The translations under genes were made by a program, and so were the position numbers. Positions 15,909-22,771 of a DNA stretch of 47,773 bases are shown piece after piece; the stretch's first letter is position 1; every line of letters starts with the position of its first letter. Where the stretch lies: positions 1 through 47,773 of the forward strand of contig DASYQW010000333.1 in assembly GCA_036005065.1 (NCBI GenBank). Direction: 5' to 3'. Source of the DNA: Candidatus Methylomirabilota bacterium. GTDB lineage: Bacteria; Methylomirabilota; Methylomirabilia; Rokubacteriales; DASRDR01. Under the pieces are notes generated by a model. The model made no database searches, was not told the origin of the DNA, and saw nothing but the letters and a program-made list of their open reading frames with translations.

Positions 15909-16640
15909 ATGGCCACCTCTGGGCGTCCGGCGGTACTGGAGCTCGACCGGATCGAGACCTACCGGGGTGCGGCCCACGTTCTCCGGGCCGTCTCGCTGGC
16001 TGTGAACGACGGCGAAGCGGTGTGCCTGGTCGGTCGCAACGGGGCCGGCAAGACGACGACCATCGAGAGCATCATGGGGCTCTTGCCGGTCCGGTCGGGC
16101 CGCGTCACCCTGCGGGGGCAGGACATCAGCCGCCTCCCCACCCACCGGCGGGCGCGGCTCGGCATCGGGTACGCGCCCGAAGATGCCGGCATCTTCCCCG
16201 ACCTGACCGTCGAGGAGAACTTCGAGATCAGCCACTGGTTGGCCGACGCCACCCGGACCGCCTCTCCCGAGGACTCGGATCAGAAGATCTACGCCCTCTT
16301 CCCCGAGGTGCGGCAGTTCCGCCAGCGACGGGGGCTCCACCTGAGCGGCGGCCAGAAAAAGATGGTGGCGATCGCGCGGGCCCTGACCCTTTCGCCGTCG
16401 ATCCTGCTCCTCGACGAGCCCTTCGAGGGCCTGGCGCCGGTCGTCGTGAGCCGCTTCGTCGAGGCCGTCAAGGGGATCAAGGACCTGGGGATCTCGCTCT
16501 TGATCGCCGAGTCCAATCTGGTGACGGCCGGCCGGATCGCGGACCGTCTCTATGCGATCGACCGCGGCGAGATCATCTTCGAGGGATCGCCACGGAGCGC
16601 CTTCGAGAACGCGGAGGTGATGAAGACGATCCGCGGCTGA
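15909..16640 (+). CDS. livF: HAAT transporter ATPase LivF
   Basis: A 243-aa ABC ATPase with Walker A GRNGAGKT (42–49), signature LSGGQ (145–149) and Walker B ILLLDEP (165–171). The H-loop position reads LLIAESNL, without His, as is usual in LivF proteins, which commonly have EQN there. It pairs with LivG as the second nucleotide-binding subunit. It is the last gene of the transport operon, 15 bp after livG and 7 bp before a strong terminator hairpin. Confidence 0.94.
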   Translation: MATSGRPAVLELDRIETYRGAAHVLRAVSLAVNDGEAVCLVGRNGAGKTTTIESIMGLLPVRSGRVTLRGQDISRLPTHRRARLGIGYAPEDAGIFPDLTVEENFEISHWLADATRTASPEDSDQKIYALFPEVRQFRQRRGLHLSGGQKKMVAIARALTLSPSILLLDEPFEGLAPVVVSRFVEAVKGIKDLGISLLIAESNLVTAGRIADRLYAIDRGEIIFEGSPRSAFENAEVMKTIRG

Positions 16641-16647
16641 CCTCAAT

Positions 16648-16675
16648 CGGAGGGGGTGTCGGAACACCCCCTCCG
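16648..16675. terminator. terminator of the HAAT operon (repeat-family hairpin)
   Basis: A perfect 12-bp stem CGGAGGGGGTGT at 16648–16659 with 16664–16675 and a CGGA tetraloop follows the livF stop by 7 bp. It lies between convergent genes and belongs to the hairpin repeat family. Confidence 0.7.
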
Positions 16676-16726
16676 AGACCTCCCCCCGAGGATCGTTGCG
16701 GCGGCAAAGCCGCCGCTCGGAGCGGA
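16648..16726 (-). repeat. hairpin repeat, copy 3 (inverted orientation)
   Basis: On the minus strand this contains CCGCTCCGAGCGGCGGC, a short loop, GCCGCCGC and a C-rich spacer before the G/C stem. This is the same module order as 7021–7140. Stem sequence and spacer are diverged. Confidence 0.7.
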
Positions 16727-16781
16727 CCAGGCGGTGGCGGGCGACCGGATGTGAGCGCGAGCACCGCCCTCCGGGACCTTT

Positions 16782-17489
16782 TCACGGGCGCTGAGTCAGG
16801 GGGACCGATCCCTCCGCGTCGCGCTCGGTGCCGATCAGCCAGCCGAAGTAGAGGACGCCCAGCGTCATGGCGACCAGGACCGTGACGGTCGCCGCTCGGG
16901 ACAGGTCGGCGAGCAGCTTGAGCGTGCCGCTGGTAAGGCCGACGAACGCGAGCCCCACCACCGGGATGACCGGAGCCCCGCAGCCGACCACGCTGCAGGG
17001 TCCCGTCGAAAGCCCCAGGACGCTGGTCAACGCCCCCACCGTCCCGCCGTGCCGGCTCAGCCGTACGCCCCAGCCCGTCCGCCGGAGCCGGTCCCGCCGG
17101 TAGAACCAGAGCGCGAAGTAGGCGCCCACGATCAGCGACATGAACACGAACCGTGCGAGGTCGCTGACGTCCACCGCGAAGCCCCACTCCGGCGCTCCGT
17201 ACGGGCTGTCAGCGGAAAACCAGAACACGGCGAGCCGCGGTAAGAAGTCGAGCTTCTTCTCGAGCGGGACGGCCGGCGAGATCAGGTATTCGGGAAGCTT
17301 CGACAGCCACGGATTGAACGTGAAGAAGTCCCAGGGCTTGCGGGCCACGGAAAGCACGAGCAGCGGCAAGAAGACGTCGAGGACGAACACGGCCGACGCG
17401 ACCGCGGCGAACGTCTTCGGTCTGGCCCGGATGGCGGTGGCGATGCCGCCCAGCGCGCGGACGACCCCGATCCGGATCCCGTGGAGCAC
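16782..17489 (-). CDS. conserved-looking membrane protein with GPCSVVGCGAP motif
   Basis: A 235-aa protein with about five hydrophobic segments (roughly 26–48, 110–130, 150–163, 167–192 and 200–220). The fourth is introduced by GLSTGPCSVVGCGAPVIPVVGLAF, with Cys165 and Cys170 flanking a Gly/Ser-rich turn. Such a motif could bind metal or form a re-entrant loop, but I do not recognise the family. The GTG start at 17489 has AGGAGGTGAGG upstream. It is convergent with livF and divergent from the cobalamin adenosyltransferase gene, so it is a single-gene unit. Confidence 0.7.
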   Translation of the reverse strand: MLHGIRIGVVRALGGIATAIRARPKTFAAVASAVFVLDVFLPLLVLSVARKPWDFFTFNPWLSKLPEYLISPAVPLEKKLDFLPRLAVFWFSADSPYGAPEWGFAVDVSDLARFVFMSLIVGAYFALWFYRRDRLRRTGWGVRLSRHGGTVGALTSVLGLSTGPCSVVGCGAPVIPVVGLAFVGLTSGTLKLLADLSRAATVTVLVAMTLGVLYFGWLIGTERDAEGSVPLTQRP

Positions 17490-17637
17490 CGGTCGACCTC
17501 ACCTCCTCACCGGAGTATGCTAGCTCTCGGACCGACCGCGCGCACAGTCTAGCCTAACCGCCACGCTCCTGGTAGTCCGCTCCGAGCGGCGGTGGCCCGG
17601 AGATTTGCAAACCGCGGCGTCGCCGAGGAGGGCCTTC

Positions 17638-18249
17638 ATGCCGATCCGCATCACTCGCGTCTACACCCGCACCGGCGATCGAGGCGAGACGGCGCTGGTG
17701 GGGGGCAAGCGCGTGCCCAAGGACGCGCTTCGGATCGAAGCCTACGGCACGATCGACGAGCTCAACGCGGTGGTCGGTCTGGCGCGCACCTTCAACGAGG
17801 AGCGTCTCGCAGAGGGGGACGCCCATCGCTGGCTCGACGACCTCCTGCGGCGGCTCCAGAACCAGCTCTTCGACCTGGGAAGCGAGCTGGCCACCCCCGA
17901 GGACGCGGCGTACGAGGGGATGTACCGGATCGGCGAGGCCGACATCCGCGAGCTGGAGCGCTTGATCGACGAGTGCCAGAAGGAGCTCCAGCCCTTGAAG
18001 TCCTTCGTCCTGCCCGGCGGCGGGCGCGTCGGGGCCTTCCTCCATCAGGCCCGAACCGTCTGCCGCCGTGCCGAGCGCGAAATCCTGCGGCTGTCCCGCG
18101 TCGAGCCCATCGGGGAGTGGCCGCTCAGGTACAGTAACCGCCTGAGCGACCTCCTGTTCGTCCTCTCCCGCTGGGTGGCCCGGCGGCTCGGGGAGAAGGA
18201 GTACCTGTGGGAGCGAGGGCTGGAGTCCCACCGGCGATCACGCCGGTAA
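17638..18249 (+). CDS. pduO: PduO-type cob(I)alamin adenosyltransferase
   Basis: A 203-aa protein that transfers the adenosyl group of ATP to cob(I)alamin, making coenzyme B12. The N-terminal nucleotide motif is YTRTGDRGETALVGG (9–23). Later conserved blocks are YGTIDELNAVVGLAR (36–50), ARTVCRRAER (138–147) and YSNRLSDLLFVLSRW (165–179). The ATG at 17638 is chosen because GAGGAGGG lies 5 nt upstream and it matches the usual N-terminus. No B12-dependent mutase or B12 riboswitch is visible in the window, so its client enzyme is elsewhere. Confidence 0.94.
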   Translation: MPIRITRVYTRTGDRGETALVGGKRVPKDALRIEAYGTIDELNAVVGLARTFNEERLAEGDAHRWLDDLLRRLQNQLFDLGSELATPEDAAYEGMYRIGEADIRELERLIDECQKELQPLKSFVLPGGGRVGAFLHQARTVCRRAEREILRLSRVEPIGEWPLRYSNRLSDLLFVLSRWVARRLGEKEYLWERGLESHRRSRR

Positions 18250-18306
18250 GCCCCTCCTTACCCTCTCCCCTCACCCTACCCTCCCCCAGCGGGGGTATAT
18301 CACAGA

Positions 18307-21300
18307 TCAGCCCGGGCGACTGAGGGCCCGGGCGACGGCCGCGCGCACCCCCTCGATCTCGAACGGCTTCGCCACCACCCAGTCGGCGCCCTTGGCCCGG
18401 GCCTCGCCCAGCTCGATCTGGTCTCCCCAGCCGGTGACGAGCACGACCGGGGTGCCGGGCCTCTCTTGCTTGACGAGCCGCGCCACTTCCCACCCCGATA
18501 CGGCCGGCATGGCGAGGTCCGTGAAGACGAGGTCGAACGGCTCCTCGTGGAAGCGGACCAGGCCGGAGCGCGCGTCGGCGCAGGCGGTGACGACGTGGCC
18601 TTGTCCGAGCAGCATCTCCACCAGCACCTGCCGGACCCGTTCCTCGTCGTCGATGACGAGGACCCGAGCGCCATGCTGCGGCCTCGGCGGAGGCGGCTTC
18701 GCGAGGCCCGCCGGGATCTCGCCGGCCACCGGCAGGCGGATCGTGAACGCGCTGCCCTGGCCCGGCTCGCTCTCGACCTCGATACTGCCGCCGTGCCGCG
18801 TGATGATCCCGTACGCCACGCTGAGGCCGAGCCCGGTCCCCTTCTCGGCCTTGGTCGTGAAGAACGGGTCGAAGACGCGCTGCCGTACTTCCGTCGTCAT
18901 CCCCGGCCCGGTGTCCGTCACCACGCAATACGCCTCGTCGCCGTGGACCCCGGTCCGGAAGGTGATCCGCCCGCCCTCGGGCATGGCGTCCAGAGCGTTG
19001 AAGAGCAGATTCGTCAGGACCTCGCGGAGCTCCGAGGGGTCGCCGGCCACCGGCGAGACGGGGGCCGCCTCGACCCGGAGGTCGTAGGCCACTCCCTGGG
19101 CCTGCGCCGCGTCCATCCACCGCGACCGGGTGACCTCGAGCACCTCGTCCACCAGCTGATTGAGGTTGACCGACTGGAACGGCCGGGCCCGTCGCATCCG
19201 CGTGAACTCCTGGATGCGCCGGACCGTCCGCGCCCCATCCATGGCCGCCGTCTCGATGATCTCGAGCTGCCGCCGCTGGGCCGGGTCCTCGGTCTGGCTG
19301 AGGAGGAGCTGGGCGCGGCCCATGACCGCCGCCAGGATGTTGTTGAAGTCGTGGGCCACGCCGGCCGCCATCTCGCCGAGGGCCCGCAGCTTCTCGCTCA
19401 GGATCAGCTGGTTCTGGGTCGCCGCCAGCTCCGCATAGGCCCGGGTCCGCTCCTCGTAGAGTCGGGCGCTCCGGATGGCCAGGGCGGCCAGGCCGGCGAT
19501 GTTCAGGAGGAGCCGCTCGTCGGCCTCGGTGAACGGGCGGACCGCGTTCCGGAGCGCCAGGACGCCCAGAGGCTGGTCGCCCGCGATCATCGGCACCCCC
19601 AGCCAGTGCGGCAATCGGAGCGAGGTCGGGACGGGCGTGACGCCCTCGGCACGGCAGGCGGCGGCGTAGTCACTCGTCCGAATGGGCTGGCGGCGCTCGA
19701 CCACGCGGCTCATGAGACCCACGCCCAGTGGATAGCGCCGGATCGGGTTCCCGTCGGGCACGTTGTCGACCATCCGGAGGCCCACCTCGAACTCGCCCCG
19801 GGCCTCGTCGAAGAAGAGGAGCACCATGTTCCCGGCGTCGAGGACGCGGCCCACCTGCTGGTGAATGGCCTGGACGAGCCGCGCGATGTCGAGCTGGCCG
19901 GTGACCGCCCGGGACAGCTCGTGGAGCACCGACAGCTCCTCCAGCCGTCGCTGATTCTCCAGGAAGAGCTCGGCGTTCGCCACCGCCACGCCAGCCTGGC
20001 TGCCCATGGCCTCGATGAGGGCCAGCTCCCGATCCGAGAACGCGCGCGCCTCTTGCCACCAGACGGCGATGAAGGCCCCGATGACCCGATCCTTGGCGAC
20101 GATGGGCGCGAAGAGCTGGGTGCGGTGCGGCACGATGGCCTTGAAGGAGTCCGGAATGCGGGGGTCCTCGGGGACGTTGGTCGAGACCAGGGCGCGCCGC
20201 GAGGCCGTGCCTTCGGCATAGAAGGCGTTCTCCGCGGGCCGGATCCGGTACTCGCGGATCTCCGCCAGAATCCGCGGCGGGACGCGGTAACCCGACAGCG
20301 GCTCGAGGTCGCCGGTGGCGGGATTGGCCAGCCACACGCCGACCGAGTCGGCCCGGGTCGTGCGCGCCACCTGGCGGAGGAAGTGGCGGAGAAGCGACTG
20401 GAGGTCGAGCGTCGAGGACAGCACGCGGGTCAGGGACAGCAGCGTCTCGGTCTCCGCCAGCTTCTCTTGGGTCTGCCGGACGAGATCGGCGTTCTCCAGG
20501 GCGAGCCCCACCTGGGCGGCGACGCCCTCGATCAGGCGGACTTCGCCGGCGGTGAAGCGCCGGCCGGGCGTCCACCAGACGAGGAAGAGGCCTCCGACGA
20601 TGTCACCCCGCACCAGCGTCGGGGCGAAGAGCACCGCACGGGGCTGAGCGGCGGTCAGGAAGCCCGAATCCACGCCCGGATCGTGCACGTAGTCGGCGGT
20701 CCACACCGGTCGGCCGGTGGCGAACGCCTGCCGCAGGAGCTCGAACCGGGCGAGCGGAAACGGGGAGGTCAGAAACTGCCGGATCAGCTCCTTGGGCACG
20801 CGATAGCCGGCGACCGGGACCAGATTCTCCTTGCGGGCGTCCAGGAAGTAGGCGCCGACCATGTCGGCCCCGAAGGCCCGGGCCACGGCCCGCGCGACCT
20901 GGCGCATGGCCTCCTGAACGGGCTGGTTCAGAGAAAGGATCTGCCCGACGGCCAGCAGCGTCTCCGTCTCCTTGAGGCGCCGTCCCGTCTCGCCGAAGAG
21001 CCGCGCGTTCTCCAGGGCCAGCGCGGCCTGGTCCGCGAAGGTCTGGGCCAGCCGGGTCTCGTCCTCGCTGAAGACGCGACCCGCCCGGTCGGCGACGGCC
21101 AGCGCGCCGATCACCTGGTTCTTGACGACGAGCGGGACCGAGAGCACCGCGCGATACGACGCCCGCTCGACGCGGGACCGCGTCTCCGCCGTCAAGCTGA
21201 ACCGGGGATCGATCAGGGCGTCGGTGGTGACCACCGGGCGCCGCTCGCGCACCGCGAGTCCGGACACGCCGGTGCCCCGCGGCAGGACCATGCCTCGGGC

Positions 21301-22590
21301 GACCGTCGGGCGGCCTTCTTCGGCGATGGCCAGCGCCACCAGGTCCTCCGACTCCGGCTCCAGCCGATAGAGCGTCGAGGCCTGCACGCCCAACAGCGCG
21401 CGCACGCTCTCCGCGATTCGCTGGCCCACCTCGGCCGGATCGAGCGACTGCGAGACCAGGCGGCCGAGGTCGGCCAGGGTCTCGGCTGCCCGCCGGCGCT
21501 GCTCGGTCTGCGCGAAGAGGCGCGCGTTTTGCGCCGCGATGGCCGCCTGCTCGGCCAGACGCCGCAGGATCGTCTCGTCCCAGTCGGTGAAGGGGCGCGG
21601 CGAGCGGTTATCCACGAACAGGAGCCCTTCCACGCGATCGCCGAACTTGATCGGGACGGCCATGGACGCCACGATCTCCTCGCCCTGAATCGTGGCCAGG
21701 TAGTCCTTGCTGATCCGCGGATCCCGCGCGTAGTTGTCGGTCCGGAAGGGCTGGCCGGTGAGGAGCACCTGGCCGCCGAGCCCTTTGCCCGGCTCGACGG
21801 CGTAGGGCTGGTGGCCCCGATAGCGGGTTCCCGCCCAGTACCGGAACACCATCACGCCCGAATCCGGGTCACGGAGGGCGATGTGCGCCATGTCGCTTCC
21901 GCACGCCGCGCGCGCGCCTTCGACCACCCGCTCCAGGACCGTGTCGAGGTCCAAGGACGCGTTGAGCGCCTGGGACAGCTCGGCGAAGATCTCCGCCTCC
22001 TGCCGTCGCCGTTCGGCCTCGCCATAGAGCCGGGCATTCTCGACGGCCAGGCCGGCCTGACGACCGATCCCATCCACGAGGCGGAGCTCCTCGCCCGAGA
22101 GCTCGTGCGTCTCTCCCCACCAGACGGCCAGGAGCCCGCCGATGGGCGCCCCCTTCACCACCATGGGCACGAACGCGAGCGACCGCGGGCGGAACCGATC
22201 GAGCGTCTCCCGGTCGATCCGGGGGTCGGCCCCGGCGTGGGTCGAGCTGACCGGCCGCGCCGAGCGCCACCCCTCTTCGAAGAAGAGGTGGCTCTTGAGA
22301 GGAATCGGAAACTCCCGCAGCCTGTCGAGCAAGGGTTTCGGGACGTGGTAGCCGGCCGTGGGGCGGAGACAGCTCTCGTCCGGGTCGGCCAGGAACGCGC
22401 CGACCATGTCCGCCCCGATGGCCCGCGCCGTCTCCCGAGCCACGCGGCGGAGCGCCTCGGTCAGATCCAGCGTGGTGCTGAGGGCCTGGCTGACGGTCAG
22501 GAGGGTCTGGGTCTCCCGGAGCCGGACCGACAGCTCCCGGACCAGATCCACGTGCGGCACGACTTCGGGATCGCTCGACCCGCTCGGCAC
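18307..22590 (-). CDS. six-GAF hybrid histidine kinase with C-terminal receiver
   Basis: A 1427-aa cytoplasmic-looking sensor with no membrane segment. Six GAF domains span about 28–192, 198–360, 368–535, 542–705, 715–878 and 885–1047. Domains 1, 4 and 5 share the submotif VGxxLxxxxxxxLxPxxGYRVP and look like internal duplicates. They are followed by HisKA with phospho-acceptor H1080 (GVAHDFNN) and an HATPase with N-box NLLFNALDAM, G1 DTGPGM and G2 GTGLGL. Then comes a receiver with D1314/D1315, D1358 and K1408. The start GTG 22590 has GGGGAGG 7 nt upstream. It lies divergently from another GAF hybrid kinase. Signals and downstream partner are unknown; no HPt or DNA-binding regulator is nearby. 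Confidence 0.93.
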   Translation of the reverse strand: MPSGSSDPEVVPHVDLVRELSVRLRETQTLLTVSQALSTTLDLTEALRRVARETARAIGADMVGAFLADPDESCLRPTAGYHVPKPLLDRLREFPIPLKSHLFFEEGWRSARPVSSTHAGADPRIDRETLDRFRPRSLAFVPMVVKGAPIGGLLAVWWGETHELSGEELRLVDGIGRQAGLAVENARLYGEAERRRQEAEIFAELSQALNASLDLDTVLERVVEGARAACGSDMAHIALRDPDSGVMVFRYWAGTRYRGHQPYAVEPGKGLGGQVLLTGQPFRTDNYARDPRISKDYLATIQGEEIVASMAVPIKFGDRVEGLLFVDNRSPRPFTDWDETILRRLAEQAAIAAQNARLFAQTEQRRRAAETLADLGRLVSQSLDPAEVGQRIAESVRALLGVQASTLYRLEPESEDLVALAIAEEGRPTVARGMVLPRGTGVSGLAVRERRPVVTTDALIDPRFSLTAETRSRVERASYRAVLSVPLVVKNQVIGALAVADRAGRVFSEDETRLAQTFADQAALALENARLFGETGRRLKETETLLAVGQILSLNQPVQEAMRQVARAVARAFGADMVGAYFLDARKENLVPVAGYRVPKELIRQFLTSPFPLARFELLRQAFATGRPVWTADYVHDPGVDSGFLTAAQPRAVLFAPTLVRGDIVGGLFLVWWTPGRRFTAGEVRLIEGVAAQVGLALENADLVRQTQEKLAETETLLSLTRVLSSTLDLQSLLRHFLRQVARTTRADSVGVWLANPATGDLEPLSGYRVPPRILAEIREYRIRPAENAFYAEGTASRRALVSTNVPEDPRIPDSFKAIVPHRTQLFAPIVAKDRVIGAFIAVWWQEARAFSDRELALIEAMGSQAGVAVANAELFLENQRRLEELSVLHELSRAVTGQLDIARLVQAIHQQVGRVLDAGNMVLLFFDEARGEFEVGLRMVDNVPDGNPIRRYPLGVGLMSRVVERRQPIRTSDYAAACRAEGVTPVPTSLRLPHWLGVPMIAGDQPLGVLALRNAVRPFTEADERLLLNIAGLAALAIRSARLYEERTRAYAELAATQNQLILSEKLRALGEMAAGVAHDFNNILAAVMGRAQLLLSQTEDPAQRRQLEIIETAAMDGARTVRRIQEFTRMRRARPFQSVNLNQLVDEVLEVTRSRWMDAAQAQGVAYDLRVEAAPVSPVAGDPSELREVLTNLLFNALDAMPEGGRITFRTGVHGDEAYCVVTDTGPGMTTEVRQRVFDPFFTTKAEKGTGLGLSVAYGIITRHGGSIEVESEPGQGSAFTIRLPVAGEIPAGLAKPPPPRPQHGARVLVIDDEERVRQVLVEMLLGQGHVVTACADARSGLVRFHEEPFDLVFTDLAMPAVSGWEVARLVKQERPGTPVVLVTGWGDQIELGEARAKGADWVVAKPFEIEGVRAAVARALSRPG

Positions 22591-22631
22591 TCGGCCTCCC
22601 CTCGGCCCCGTCGGGGCCCCGGTGATCCTCG

Positions 22632-22640
22632 ATTATGACA
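22632..22640 (-). promoter_or_regulatory. extended -10 promoter of the six-GAF kinase
   Basis: On the minus strand TGTCATAAT gives CATAAT (5 of 6) with the TG extension. The predicted start would leave a leader of about 35 nt containing GGGGAGG before GTG 22590. No good -35 is seen, which extended -10 promoters tolerate. Confidence 0.45.
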
Positions 22641-22749
22641 CAGCCCCGGGGCCGCCCCGAGAACTTGGCAAGCCCGCGCGCCTAAAGGATTTCCGTAAGG
22701 GTCAGCGCGCGGCTGGCGGCAGGGGTGGCCCCCGGGACGGCGTCACGCA

Positions 22750-22755
22750 TATAAT
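22750..22755 (+). promoter_or_regulatory. TATAAT element ahead of the three-GAF kinase
   Basis: A perfect -10 hexamer ends 16 nt before GTG 22772. If used, the leader would be only about 10 nt, or about 19 nt to the next in-frame GTG at 22781. No clear -35 box is visible. Confidence 0.4.
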
Positions 22756-22771
22756 CCCCGAGAGGCGTCCG

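Noticed and set aside
18466..22638. 1390-aa plus-strand ORF
   Set aside because: Antisense shadow of the six-GAF kinase.
22358..22771. N-terminal extension of the three-GAF kinase
   Set aside because: Lies antisense to the divergent kinase's first codons and has no GAF-like character.
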